Below are positions 17,134 through 25,912 of a DNA stretch of 43,448 bases, piece by piece. The stretch covers positions 1 through 43,448 of the forward strand of contig JAAYLH010000076.1 of NCBI GenBank assembly GCA_012521995.1. The letters are read 5' to 3'. Made by a program: the position numbers and the translations under genes. Every line of letters begins with the position of its first letter. Within the stretch, counting starts at the first letter, position 1. The notes under the pieces are model-generated. The model had not been told where the DNA came from and ran no database searches. It was given only the letters and a program-made list of their open reading frames with translations. Source of the DNA: Bacteroidales bacterium (GTDB lineage: Bacteria > Bacteroidota > Bacteroidia > Bacteroidales > UBA7960).

Positions 17134-18315
17134 TCAATCTCCCCGTACCATAAGCTCAAAATTTTTATACAGCTCCAGGATGCCCGGGTCGAGGAAAGGC
17201 AGGTAGTTGGCCATCACCACGACAGCGATGCCGGTGTTCCTGTCCAGGCTGTAAAAGGTGTTGAAATATCCGCTCCAGTAGGCTGACCCGGTTTTACGGC
17301 CAAAGTCGTTGTCTGAAAGCTGTATGGCCCAGCAGAGGGAATGGCTCATGCGGCCGGGCTCGGCCATTTCCTCCGGACCCAGGTCTAACACCGCCGGCAA
17401 TTCGTCGCTGAACATCAAGGCAATGGTTTCTTTGCTCAGAATGCGGTGGCCGCCCAGGGCTCCTTCATTGAGTATGCAGGCCAAAAACCTGAGGTAATCG
17501 TTGAGCGAGGAGAACAGCCCGCCCCCGCCGCTGTATTCCTTTACGGCTTCACGGGGCACCCGCCCGGGATATTCCTGAAAGAAGTCGCCGGGTTCGTCGC
17601 GCCTGACCCCTATGGAAACGATAAGCGGCTTCAACGAATCAGGCACATTGAACCAGGTGTGGTCCATGCCCAGGGGTCCTGTGATGTTCCGGCGGAAATA
17701 GTCCTCCAGGCTCAGGCCGGTGACGGCCTCCACCACCCTGCCGGCCCAGTCGGTGCTGGTGCTGTAGATCCATTCGGTTCCGGGTTCGGCCACCCTTGGG
17801 TAATCGCTGTATGGCCAGCCGGCGGGTTTGGAGAAATGAGCCAGGCGCTCATCAAATTGGGCATAAGAGAAACCCGAGGTGTGGGTCAGCAAATGCCTGA
17901 GGGTGACAGTACGTGTGGCGTGAACCAGCTCCCCTCCGGAGGTCAGGATGGGGATGGAATCTATCCCCGGAAGGATACGGCTGACCGGCGCGTCCAGATC
18001 GACCAGCCCCCGCTCCCACAACTGCAGCACCGCCACACTGGTGATGGCCTTGGTCATGGAGGCGATGCGAAAAATATGATTGCCCGTCAGGGCGGCATCC
18101 TCCGACCAGACGGCTGGTCCAAAGGAGGCGGCATAATATTGCCCGTCACGTGTGATGAAGCCAAAGTTTACCGCCGGGACGCCTGACTCCTCCCAGGCGG
18201 CCCTGAGCTGACGCGTAAAGCCCCGGGTGTCAAGCTCCTGCCCTGCCCGCGGGGCCTGCCTCTGAAACGTGCACGACAGCAAAAATACCAACGAAACCAG
18301 CAACCACCTTTTCAT
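17134..18315 (-). CDS. Serine beta-lactamase-fold hydrolase, lipoprotein
   Basis: A 393-residue member of the class C beta-lactamase / penicillin-binding-protein-like family, which covers esterases, D-amino-acid peptidases and similar enzymes. Starting at ATG 18315 gives a lipoprotein signal (MKRWLLVSLVFLLSC, lipidated Cys15). The catalytic motif SMTK has nucleophile Ser86 and Lys89. The second motif is YSTSTDWAG, and the third region reads RKTGSAYWSGYFNTFY. The longer frame to 18375 would hide the signal. It is probably anchored in the envelope facing the periplasm or surface. Nothing nearby suggests a substrate, and antibiotic resistance should not be assumed. It diverges from the helix-hairpin-helix gene. 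Confidence 0.9.
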   Translation of the reverse strand: MKRWLLVSLVFLLSCTFQRQAPRAGQELDTRGFTRQLRAAWEESGVPAVNFGFITRDGQYYAASFGPAVWSEDAALTGNHIFRIASMTKAITSVAVLQLWERGLVDLDAPVSRILPGIDSIPILTSGGELVHATRTVTLRHLLTHTSGFSYAQFDERLAHFSKPAGWPYSDYPRVAEPGTEWIYSTSTDWAGRVVEAVTGLSLEDYFRRNITGPLGMDHTWFNVPDSLKPLIVSIGVRRDEPGDFFQEYPGRVPREAVKEYSGGGGLFSSLNDYLRFLACILNEGALGGHRILSKETIALMFSDELPAVLDLGPEEMAEPGRMSHSLCWAIQLSDNDFGRKTGSAYWSGYFNTFYSLDRNTGIAVVVMANYLPFLDPGILELYKNFELMVRGD

Positions 18316-18537
18316 AAGCCGGGTGTTTTTAATGAATAATGCCTTACAAAGCTCCGGATTTATTTTCAAATCCAAAACAAGCCCGGCAAAAGAAAATTAA
18401 AGTAAAACCAATGTTGCATATTTAAAATGTTTTTAACTTTAAAAGTCCTATTGGAAATCAACCTCTTCCGCCTGATTTCTAAAAGTAAGGGCCATTCCCC
18501 GCAAAGGGATATTCGTAAAAAAGGAGCTTTTTGGGCC

Positions 18538-19473
18538 ATGAGCTGGAAAGATCTGTTTTATTTCACCAGGGCACAGCGCAACGGGATCATCCTGCTCCTC
18601 ATCCTGATCGTGCTGGTCGTACTTGCGCCTGCGGTTTTTCGAAGGTATTACCAACCTTCGGCTTCCGACCATAAGGAATTTCTCCTGGCTGTTGAAGATT
18701 TTGAACAACGGCAAGCCGCGAAGCAGGCGGCTGAAGAACAGGAAGGCAGGGACAGCAGGACAGCCAACCATCGCAGCGATGGCGGGCCCCTCAGGCTCAA
18801 CCCCCATCCTTTCAACCCCAACCGGCTGGCTGTTGAAGAATGGGAAAAAATGGGCATCCCTGCCTATGTGGCCCGGTCCATCAGGAACTATGAAAACGCC
18901 GGGGGTCAGTTCCGCTATAAGGAAGACCTCGGCCGCATGTACCTGGTAACCCAGGAAATGTACAGCCAACTCGAGCCCTATATTCAGTTGCCCTCCAGGG
19001 AGTCGCAATACCCTGAACCAGGCGCTTCTAAGCAAGCCGGCGAAGCCCCTGCCCTTGCAGATGACTATGAAAACCTCAGGCTTGAACTGAACGCGGCCGA
19101 TACTACCGGGCTGATGAAACTATATGGCATCGGGCCGGTGTTCAGCCGGAGAATTGTGGACTACAGGGAAAAGCTGGGCGGGTACACCAGCCCTGAACAA
19201 CTGATGGAGGTGTACGGGATGGACAGCCTGCGCCTGGCTGGGATTCGCGATAACCTGCTGATAGACAGCTCCCTGACCCGCAAGATCAACATCAACCGGG
19301 CTGAGTGGGCCGAGCTGGTCCGGCATCCCTACATCAGCAGCAACCTGGCCAACTCCATTGTCGCAATCCGTCAACAGCACGGCCCCTATCTTTCCATTGC
19401 CGATATCAGGCGTTCTCACCTGGTCAGCGACGAGATCTTTGAAAAGATCGCCCCTTATCTTTCGGTTGAATAA
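18538..19473 (+). CDS. Membrane-anchored helix-hairpin-helix (ComEA-like) protein
   Basis: About 311 residues from ATG 18538. There is a short cytoplasmic N-terminus (MSWKDLFYFTRAQRNG), one membrane helix (IILLLILIVLVVLAPAVF) and a charged linker. Three HhH_3-type modules follow. The first is at FNPNRLAVEEWEKMGIP...FRYKEDLGRMY, the second at LNAADTTGLMKLYGIGPVFSRRIVDYREKLGGY, cut here by its key residues GIGP and RIVDYR, and the third at ININRAEWAELVRHPY...ANSIVAIRQQHGPY. Such modules bind DNA non-specifically; ComEA uses them to take up DNA at the cell surface. The role here is inferred. The open frame extends to 18427, but that start would put an unrelated tail before the membrane helix. 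Confidence 0.85.
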   Translation: MSWKDLFYFTRAQRNGIILLLILIVLVVLAPAVFRRYYQPSASDHKEFLLAVEDFEQRQAAKQAAEEQEGRDSRTANHRSDGGPLRLNPHPFNPNRLAVEEWEKMGIPAYVARSIRNYENAGGQFRYKEDLGRMYLVTQEMYSQLEPYIQLPSRESQYPEPGASKQAGEAPALADDYENLRLELNAADTTGLMKLYGIGPVFSRRIVDYREKLGGYTSPEQLMEVYGMDSLRLAGIRDNLLIDSSLTRKININRAEWAELVRHPYISSNLANSIVAIRQQHGPYLSIADIRRSHLVSDEIFEKIAPYLSVE

Positions 19474-19675
19474 AAAAATCTGACATTTCCTCAGGCCGCT
19501 CTGCCAGCCCCTGCCATCCCCCCCTGACTCCATTTAACAGGATAATTATTTACCTGTCAATTCATTACAATAAAATCGTGTTGAAAGGATGGTTCATTAA
19601 ACAAAATGGACTGGGCTTTGTTATTTAGAAAGAGTCCAAATAAGGATAAGCTCAACAACCCAAAAAACAGTAAAA

Positions 19676-20422
19676 ATGAAAAGCATGTACAAAATAATGC
19701 TGGTTGCAATGGTCACGGCCCTCGGATTCACGGCTTGCCAGCAGCCCGCTAAAGAAACTGAAAACAATAATAATCAAACAAAAGAACCCATCGTTATGAA
19801 AGACCAGACAGGAAAATACACCTTGCCCGAATTGCCTTACGCCTATGATGCACTGGAACCCAACATCGACAAGATGACCATGGAGATCCATCATACCAAG
19901 CATCACCAGGCTTATATTAACAACCTGAACAATGCTATTGCAGGCACAGAAATGGAAAGCACCGAACTGACCGAGTTGTTCAAGAATATGAGCCGGTATC
20001 CGGTAGCCGTGCGCAACAATGGCGGTGGCCACTGGAACCACAGCATGTTCTGGACCATCATGGGCCCCAATGCCGGTGGACAGCCTTCGGGCAAACTCTT
20101 CTCGGCCATTGAAAAACGCTTTACTTCTTTCGGGGCATTCCAGGAAGAATTCAATAAAGCTGCTGCCACCCGTTTCGGCAGTGGCTGGGCCTGGCTCATC
20201 GTGGACGCCAATGGCGAGCTGCAGGTGACCAGCACCCCCAACCAGGACAACCCCCTGATGGATGTTGCCGAAGTGAAAGGCCAGCCCATCCTTGGCGTGG
20301 ATGTTTGGGAACACGCCTATTACCTGAAGTATCAGAACCGCCGCCCCGAATACCTGGGCAATTTCTGGAACGTGATCAACTGGAAAGAAGTAGAACGCCT
20401 TTACGAAGCAGCCATTAAGTAA
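19676..20422 (+). CDS. sodA: Superoxide dismutase (Mn-type), predicted lipoprotein
   Basis: Converts superoxide to oxygen and hydrogen peroxide. The enzyme part (from about residue 46) is colinear with E. coli MnSOD. By that alignment the metal ligands are His72, His122, Asp209 and His213 (in [16 protein letters not shown] and DVWEHAYY). Gly118 and Gln190 ([10 protein letters not shown]) are the residues that mark Mn rather than Fe enzymes. Unlike a cytoplasmic SOD it begins with a hydrophobic signal and a lipobox ending GFTAC, Cys21, then an Asn/Gln/Glu-rich linker of about 20 residues. I infer a lipid-anchored enzyme outside the cytoplasm. The gene has its own terminator. Confidence 0.95.
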   Translation: MKSMYKIMLVAMVTALGFTACQQPAKETENNNNQTKEPIVMKDQTGKYTLPELPYAYDALEPNIDKMTMEIHHTKHHQAYINNLNNAIAGTEMESTELTELFKNMSRYPVAVRNNGGGHWNHSMFWTIMGPNAGGQPSGKLFSAIEKRFTSFGAFQEEFNKAAATRFGSGWAWLIVDANGELQVTSTPNQDNPLMDVAEVKGQPILGVDVWEHAYYLKYQNRRPEYLGNFWNVINWKEVERLYEAAIK

Positions 20423-20445
20423 CTCATTGGGTGATGAGTGATGGT

Positions 20446-20487
20446 GACCGGCAGGTGCCCTTCGGGGAACTGCCGGTCTTTTTTTTT
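20446..20487 (+). terminator. Intrinsic terminator after sodA
   Basis: Stem GACCGGCAG (20446-20454) pairs with CTGCCGGTC (20470-20478) and is followed by nine T residues. It lies 23 nt after the stop codon. Confidence 0.92.
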
Positions 20488-20607
20488 ACTCTGATTATGC
20501 CAGCTTTAAACCAGATTTGATCAGAATCGCCCATCGTTTCGTCCAAAGATTTCATTTTCAAAAAAATAAGCAAGGGGATTTGGTTTTTTTATCCAAGTCC
20601 CTTTTGC

Positions 20608-20615
20608 TATATTTG
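20608..20615 (+). promoter_or_regulatory. Putative -7 element for rocD
   Basis: TATATTTG matches TAnnTTTG and lies 74 nt before the rocD ATG. A TTTG at 20579-20582 could be the -33 element, but the 25-nt gap is longer than usual. Confidence 0.5.
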
Positions 20616-20689
20616 CGGCTAATTTTACAACAAACCTGCATCAACAAATAAATACAATCCATAAACTTTAAATTTTCAGGAGATTTGCT

Positions 20690-21922
20690 ATGAGTAAGAA
20701 CATCGGTAAGATTACCAGCAAACAAGCCATTGAGCTGGAAGACAAGCACGGAGCTCACAACTATCACCCCCTGCCCGTAGTGCTCGAACGCGGCGAAGGC
20801 GTCTTTGTATGGGACGTGGAAGGCAAGCGTTACTACGACTTCCTCTCGGCTTATTCTGCCGTGAACCAGGGACACTGCCATCCAAAAATTGTGGATGCCC
20901 TCATTGAGCAGTCGAAAACACTGGCCCTCACCTCCCGGGCTTTCCACAACAATGTGCTGGGCGTTTATGAGAAGTACATCACTGAATATTTTGGCTTCGA
21001 CAAGGTGCTGCCCATGAATACCGGCGCCGAAGCCGTTGAAACCGCCATCAAGCTCACCCGCAAGTGGGCCTACAAGAAAAAAGGCATTCCCCAGAATGAG
21101 GCTAAGATCGTGGTTTGCGAAAACAATTTCCACGGACGTACCACCACCATCGTCTCCTTCTCGAACGACCCCGACGGCTATGGCGATTACGGCCCCTTCA
21201 CCCCCGGCTTCATACGCATCCCCTACAACGACGTGGATGCGCTGGCCGAAGCCCTCAAAGATCCCAACGTGGCAGGCTTCCTCTTCGAGCCCATCCAGGG
21301 CGAAGCAGGGGTGTTTGTTCCCGATGAAGGCTACCTGAAAAAGACTTATGAGCTTTGCAAGAAACACAATGTCCTTTACATCGCCGATGAGGTCCAGACC
21401 GGTATTGCCCGCACAGGTAAGATGCTGGCCTGCGATCATGAAGGCATTAAGCCGGATATTCTTATCCTGGGTAAGGCCATCAGCGGCGGCATCTATCCCG
21501 TTTCTGCAGTACTGTCAAACAACGACATCATGATGGTGATCAAGCCCGGACAGCACGGCTCAACCTTTGGCGGAAACCCCGTGGCAGCCAAGGTAGCCAT
21601 GGCTGCCCTCGACGTGGTGAAGGACGAAAAGCTGGCCGAAAGGGCAGAATACCTTGGCGAGATCCTCCGCAAGGAATTACGTGCCATCAAGACCGATATG
21701 ATCTCCCTCGTTCGCGGAAAAGGCCTGCTCAACGCCATTGTCATCAAGCCTAAGAACGGCAAGGAAGCATGGGACGTCTGCCTCAAGATGGCCGAAAACG
21801 GCCTGCTGGCCAAGCCTACCCACGGTGACATCATCCGCTTTGCCCCCCCATTGGTCATTACCGAAGAACAACTGATGGAATGCGTGGACATCATCAAAAA
21901 GTCGGTGCTCTCCTTCGAATAA
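20690..21922 (+). CDS. rocD: Ornithine aminotransferase
   Basis: PLP-dependent enzyme that moves the delta-amino group of ornithine to 2-oxoglutarate, yielding glutamate-5-semialdehyde and glutamate. It links arginine, ornithine and proline metabolism in the cytoplasm. Its 410 residues are the usual length. The PLP lysine is Lys262 ([10 protein letters not shown]) and the ring-binding Asp is Asp233 (IADEVQTG). The ornithine-specific [15 protein letters not shown] segment contains Tyr55, as in the human enzyme. That segment separates it from acetylornithine and GABA transaminases. A GGAG purine run precedes the ATG. It is flanked by its own promoter and terminator, so it is probably transcribed alone. 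Confidence 0.96.
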   Translation: MSKNIGKITSKQAIELEDKHGAHNYHPLPVVLERGEGVFVWDVEGKRYYDFLSAYSAVNQGHCHPKIVDALIEQSKTLALTSRAFHNNVLGVYEKYITEYFGFDKVLPMNTGAEAVETAIKLTRKWAYKKKGIPQNEAKIVVCENNFHGRTTTIVSFSNDPDGYGDYGPFTPGFIRIPYNDVDALAEALKDPNVAGFLFEPIQGEAGVFVPDEGYLKKTYELCKKHNVLYIADEVQTGIARTGKMLACDHEGIKPDILILGKAISGGIYPVSAVLSNNDIMMVIKPGQHGSTFGGNPVAAKVAMAALDVVKDEKLAERAEYLGEILRKELRAIKTDMISLVRGKGLLNAIVIKPKNGKEAWDVCLKMAENGLLAKPTHGDIIRFAPPLVITEEQLMECVDIIKKSVLSFE

Positions 21923-21948
21923 AATCACCCCTTTCGGGAAAAACAAAG

Positions 21949-21979
21949 CCGCCCCGGTGACAAACCAGGGCGGTTTTTT
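21949..21979 (+). terminator. Intrinsic terminator after rocD
   Basis: CCGCCC (21949-21954) pairs with GGGCGG (21968-21973), with an inner GG/CC extension, followed by six T residues. It is 27 nt past the stop codon. Confidence 0.85.
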
Positions 21980-22051
21980 ATTTGTAAAAGGCCTTTTGGT
22001 TCAAAGTTTAAGCCGGCCGGCAGGGTTTCTGGTTCAAGGTCCTGGAATGGC

Positions 22052-22090
22052 CCTAAACTTTGAACTTTGAACTTAAAACCTTGAACCTTT
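22052..22090. repeat. 7-nt microsatellite (CTTTGAA / CCTTGAA units)
   Basis: Tandem 7-nt units related to the tract at 16598-16676, lying between the convergent rocD and hemW genes. The tract touches the hemW stop codon. Confidence 0.75.
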
Positions 22091-23237
22091 ACACCCAAAA
22101 CAAATCCGACGCAATCCTGTCCGCAAACAGCTTTCCCTTCTCCGTAAGGATAAGATGGCTATCCTTCTTAATCATTTGCCCTTGTTCAATAAACCGTAAA
22201 CATTGATTTTCAAGTTCTTTTCCCTTCTCCTCTCCCCATCCCTCCTTCACTTTCTTAAGGTTACACCCCCACATCGTACGTAGGGAGGTCATCAAATATT
22301 CGTCGTAGCGCTGGGACGGGCTGAGCTGCTCGCTTTCAAGGAGCAGTAGCCCTTTCTGAATGGAATGAATGTATTTGGTTGTATTGGGCGGGTTCCACGA
22401 GCGCTCGGTCCCGCGGAAGCTGTGGGCCGAAGGGCCAAGGCCCAGGTAAGGTTTACCGGTCCAGTAAGACAGATTGTGGCGCGAAAATTTCCCCGGAAGG
22501 GCAAAATTGGAGATCTCGTAATGCTCGTAACCATGCCTGGCCAACATTTCCAGCATGATCTCGAACTGCCGGGCGCTTTGCTCCTCCTCTACCGGCTTAG
22601 CCTGTCCGCGGCGGATAAATACATCCAGGGCAGTTTTGGGCTCAACCGTCAGTGCGTAGGCCGAAATGTGCTCAATGCCCAAATCAATGGTGCGCTGCAG
22701 GTTTTCCTTCCACTGACTGTCGTTCATGGTGGGTGTGCCATAGATCAGGTCAATAGTCAGGTTTTCAAAACCGAGAGTCAAGGCATTTTCAATGGCTTGA
22801 ATAGCCTGCTGCGGCGAGTGCACACGGTTCATATATTTCAGATCGGCTTCATGAAAAGACTGAATGCCAATGCTCAAACGGTTGATGGGTGTTTGCCGCA
22901 GCGCTTCCAGTTTCTCGAAAGTAAGGTCATCAGGATTGGCCTCAAGGGTGATCTCATTGCCCAGGTCATAATCAAAATATTCAGCCAGCCGCTCAAAAAT
23001 GCGGTTCAGTTCGCTTGTGCTCAATATGGATGGCGTGCCCCCTCCCAGGTAAACGCTTTCGAGCCTGAATCTATCTCCGGGCTCTTTTGGCTTACCAAAA
23101 AAATCGTGGCGTAATTCAATCTCTTTCAGCAGGCAGGCCAGGAAACCTTCCTTTTGCCGCTGCGATACCGAAAAGTGGAAGTTGCAGTAATGGCATGCCT
23201 GCCTGCAAAACGGGATATGAATGTAAATTCCGGCCAT
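22089..23237 (-). CDS. hemW: HemW-type radical SAM protein (heme chaperone)
   Basis: A 382-residue radical SAM protein of the HemN/HemW family. The [4Fe-4S] cluster motif CRQACHYC uses Cys11, Cys15 and Cys18, and is followed by Asn-Phe. GGGTPS (SAM binding), LEANPDD and IGIQSF are further family markers. HemW was long annotated as coproporphyrinogen III oxidase but is now regarded as a heme-insertion chaperone. The length and the N-terminal IYIHIPFC support HemW over true HemN, which is about 450 residues with a longer N-terminus. ATG 23237 is unambiguous. It is probably transcribed alone from 23261-23291. Confidence 0.93.
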   Translation of the reverse strand: MAGIYIHIPFCRQACHYCNFHFSVSQRQKEGFLACLLKEIELRHDFFGKPKEPGDRFRLESVYLGGGTPSILSTSELNRIFERLAEYFDYDLGNEITLEANPDDLTFEKLEALRQTPINRLSIGIQSFHEADLKYMNRVHSPQQAIQAIENALTLGFENLTIDLIYGTPTMNDSQWKENLQRTIDLGIEHISAYALTVEPKTALDVFIRRGQAKPVEEEQSARQFEIMLEMLARHGYEHYEISNFALPGKFSRHNLSYWTGKPYLGLGPSAHSFRGTERSWNPPNTTKYIHSIQKGLLLLESEQLSPSQRYDEYLMTSLRTMWGCNLKKVKEGWGEEKGKELENQCLRFIEQGQMIKKDSHLILTEKGKLFADRIASDLFWV

Positions 23238-23260
23238 GAATGGGTTGTTAAATTTAAACC

Positions 23261-23291
23261 CAAAAGTAATGATTCAAGGGCAGGGTGACAA
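23261..23291 (-). promoter_or_regulatory. Putative promoter of hemW
   Basis: On the minus strand TTG (23289-23291), 20 nt, then TACTTTTG (23261-23268). The predicted start is about 17-20 nt before the ATG. Confidence 0.5.
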
Positions 23292-23300
23292 GCCACTGTT

Positions 23301-24020
23301 TTAATATCCCCAAGCTTTGGTTTGAAAAGCAATTTTTTCTTCGGGCCAGAACATGACCACGAAAAACAAAATCGAAGTTATGGATAACATTATTTCCATA
23401 AAGGGAGATGAAAACTCAATAAAAATAAGCCACAGGTATCCGAAAAAAACCGGAAAGCGCGTGAGCATTTTAAACGTTCCTTTCCTGATAGTTTTGCGCT
23501 GAAAAAACAAGCGGCCCAATGAGAGCAAGCAGATCAGGTTGATAATGAAAACATAATCGCGGTCGAAATTAGCCGATTGGGGTGTAAAAAGCGAATACAG
23601 CACAAAACCCAGAAATACCATTGCACTCAGCGCTAACATAAAATTATCGGCCGGCCTGAAAACCTTATATTCAGCAGGTTTTACCACATCGGTCTCAAAG
23701 CGGTCAAAAGCTTCCTTGTTAACTATTTTAACAGACATGCGGTTCCTGAAAAGGGCATCTATTATATTTAGAATGGGGGTTCCCCTGGTTTCAATAGTTA
23801 CCACGGCATAAGCCTGATCAAAAGAATCGGATTTTTCCAGGAAAAGTTTTCTCCCGTGCTGGTCATTTCTGAACCGCAGCCATTCTTCATTTTCCACATT
23901 TATTTCAAGGGGTTGCAGGTGGTGCAACACATACCTAATTCCGCTCGAAGTCTTGATCTTCACCTTCGCATTAGTATAATAATACTGCGGAAAAGCACTT
24001 TTCAAGAGCAGTTTTTTCAT
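23301..24020 (-). CDS. Hypothetical membrane protein
   Basis: A 239-residue protein that I do not recognise. The first half is soluble and beta-rich (about residues 1-120). It may be a small ligand-binding or PH-like domain, but no motif proves this. The second half holds four likely membrane helices, around FMLALSAMVFLGFVLYSLF, YVFIINLICLLSLGRLFF, FPVFFGYLWLIFIEF and IMLSITSILFFVVMFW. ATG 24020 lies 18 nt after the stop codon of the Wzi/RemB-like gene, so the two probably share a transcript. This placement hints at an envelope role. Confidence 0.8.
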   Translation of the reverse strand: MKKLLLKSAFPQYYYTNAKVKIKTSSGIRYVLHHLQPLEINVENEEWLRFRNDQHGRKLFLEKSDSFDQAYAVVTIETRGTPILNIIDALFRNRMSVKIVNKEAFDRFETDVVKPAEYKVFRPADNFMLALSAMVFLGFVLYSLFTPQSANFDRDYVFIINLICLLSLGRLFFQRKTIRKGTFKMLTRFPVFFGYLWLIFIEFSSPFMEIMLSITSILFFVVMFWPEEKIAFQTKAWGY

Positions 24021-24038
24021 AAAATTTTTTAACGCGCA

Positions 24039-25793
24039 TTAGAAATAATGTTTTCTCGGCACGGCATTCACCCGCAGGCCCAGACCAAACATATCATTGG
24101 TGAACAGGCTTTCGCCGGTTTCCTTTTCTTTCTCGCGGCGGGCCAGGTAGCGCATATCCACAAACCAGCCCGGACGGAACTGGTAGCTTGCGCTCAGCTC
24201 GCCCAGCACCACACTGACTTGGCGGCCCTGCAGAAAGGTATTGTTGAAATCGCCGGGGCGGTCGCGGTAATCCCGCAAGATATTGCTGCCATAATTGACT
24301 CCGTCCACATCCCTGCCCTGGGTATAGGCAAACAATGCGGTGCTGAGCTCCAGGTTCTTCATTGGCCTGTAGCGGCCCATAAAAGCCCACTCCGCCAGGT
24401 TAGCGCCCACGGGATGGGCCAGCGGCTGGCTGTAATGCGAATAGCTGGAGGCAGGACGAAGTCCCGACCCATACGTGTCATAGTGCTGGTAGACAAAGGG
24501 CCTGATCAGGTTCACCTCGCCCTGCAGGTCCAGGTCCTTGATGCCAAAAACATCCGCGGTCTTCAGCCCTACCTGCAGCCCAAACTTATTGCGGTGCGAG
24601 GCAAACCCGCTGAATTTCCGGTCCTTCCTTAAACCCATGCGCACCAGGAGGGAGTCCACATCCCTGCGAATATCGTCCAGGTAAAACTCATTGACCAGCA
24701 CCTGCCCGTACACCCCCAGCCCGCGGGTAATGAGGTATTCCCAGTTCATGCCAACGGTCACCTTGTCAGGGTCGCCCACATGGTGCTCAATGGCGCGGTA
24801 AAAAATCACGGGGTTGAAATAATGCCAGTCCATTCCTCTCCTGTTCAAGCTGTCAGAGCCCCCCACCATTACATTTTCAAAAAAGCCCAACTGGAAGTTT
24901 TTGGTGATCTGAAATGAAAGCTGGTGGGTAATGGCATATTTTGGATCATAGGCATTCCCCCCCAGTGAGCGGATCGGGTAATCCAACAGGTTCGCGTAAA
25001 GGTTCTGGTAATGAAACCACTTATAGCGGGTGTTGATCTTCAGGAAAAGGTAGTTGTTGGCATAATCTGACAATAGCAGCGAACGTATGCCATGCCCGCT
25101 GAAGTTGCGATCCTGCCCGAACTGGAAACCGATGTTATCCGTGGCCTGGAAAGCGATATAGCCCCTGGCCGTAAAGAAGTCCACGCCCCCCTCGCCAAAG
25201 CCCTTGGTCCAGCCCTCGCCCGGCACGGCGCCCCGGTGCCACTGCATCTGCCGGCGCACGAAATCAGGGAAGCGCGCCTGGTTCTCGGCCAGGAAGGTAT
25301 AAAAGCCAACCTTCCGGTTAATCATCCCCCGGACTTCAATGCCGCGGGTGTTGATGTAATGAAGGTTCTCTACGCCCTGCTCCTTATCGAAAGCCAGCTC
25401 CAGCACCGGGTTTACCGAAAGGAAGAAATCTTTGCCGTGATAACGGAAAAGATCCTGGGGAAAGGCATAGAACCGCTTCAGCACCGGCCTGCGCGAAGAA
25501 TCAGCCGGCAAGGCTGACCATTCAGGATTTCTTTGCAGAAACAGATACAAGAGCTGGTGGTCAAGCCTGGTGAGGTTTTCGAGGGTCGTATCAGCCTGCT
25601 CGGCGAAGCCCACCGCTGCCCTGCGCTCCAGAGGCTTCAGCGAGGAGTGAAACTGCGGGGCGTGACGTCCGGCCTTCAGCTCCAGGCGCTGCATCAGGAG
25701 GAGGTCAGGGCTGCCCGAAGGCAAAAACACACTCTGAGCCGGCAACAAAAAGGGCATCGCCAGCAATATGGTGATCAAAACATATCTCTTCAT
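24039..25793 (-). CDS. Wzi/RemB-like outer-membrane beta-barrel protein
   Basis: A 584-residue protein with a clean signal peptide (MKRYVLITILLAMPFLLPAQ). The mature part is rich in alternating aromatic strands typical of an outer-membrane barrel. Segments such as GFQFGQDRNFSGHGIRSLLL, NYLFLKINTRYKWFHYQN, GMNWEYLITRGLGVYGQV and the Tyr/Phe-rich C-terminus ending in KHYF recall the capsule-assembly Wzi group. In Bacteroidota that group includes gliding protein RemB. In Wzi the barrel binds surface polysaccharide. There are no capsule genes here, so the ligand is unknown. ATG 25793 diverges from pgeF. Confidence 0.75.
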   Translation of the reverse strand: MKRYVLITILLAMPFLLPAQSVFLPSGSPDLLLMQRLELKAGRHAPQFHSSLKPLERRAAVGFAEQADTTLENLTRLDHQLLYLFLQRNPEWSALPADSSRRPVLKRFYAFPQDLFRYHGKDFFLSVNPVLELAFDKEQGVENLHYINTRGIEVRGMINRKVGFYTFLAENQARFPDFVRRQMQWHRGAVPGEGWTKGFGEGGVDFFTARGYIAFQATDNIGFQFGQDRNFSGHGIRSLLLSDYANNYLFLKINTRYKWFHYQNLYANLLDYPIRSLGGNAYDPKYAITHQLSFQITKNFQLGFFENVMVGGSDSLNRRGMDWHYFNPVIFYRAIEHHVGDPDKVTVGMNWEYLITRGLGVYGQVLVNEFYLDDIRRDVDSLLVRMGLRKDRKFSGFASHRNKFGLQVGLKTADVFGIKDLDLQGEVNLIRPFVYQHYDTYGSGLRPASSYSHYSQPLAHPVGANLAEWAFMGRYRPMKNLELSTALFAYTQGRDVDGVNYGSNILRDYRDRPGDFNNTFLQGRQVSVVLGELSASYQFRPGWFVDMRYLARREKEKETGESLFTNDMFGLGLRVNAVPRKHYF

Positions 25794-25842
25794 GTTCGAT
25801 AGTGGTTTTTCTTGTCTTGTTGGTCAAATTTTATGGCCAGAT

Positions 25843-25850
25843 CAAAAATA
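25843..25850 (-). promoter_or_regulatory. Putative -7 element for the Wzi/RemB-like gene
   Basis: Minus-strand TATTTTTG fits TAnnTTTG, 49 nt upstream of the ATG. No -33 element was recognised. Confidence 0.4.
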
Positions 25851-25863
25851 ACCAATTATCACG

Positions 25864-25891
25864 TTGCGTAGCATTCATTTTCTTATATTTG
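25864..25891 (+). promoter_or_regulatory. Putative promoter of pgeF
   Basis: TTG (25864-25866), 17 nt, then TATATTTG (25884-25891), 21 nt before the ATG at 25913. Its presence also argues against the longer open frame starting at 25802. Confidence 0.55.
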
Positions 25892-25912
25892 AAATTCCTA
25901 AGCCACCGGGCC

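Noticed and set aside
17134-18315. Antibiotic-resistance beta-lactamase
   Set aside because: The fold and SxxK motif fit, but the Tyr motif (YST) and overall pattern are those of the broad esterase/peptidase group. Resistance cannot be claimed.
25802-25912. GTG-initiated N-terminal extension of pgeF
   Set aside because: It adds hydrophobic residues not found in the family, and runs across a good promoter at 25864-25891.
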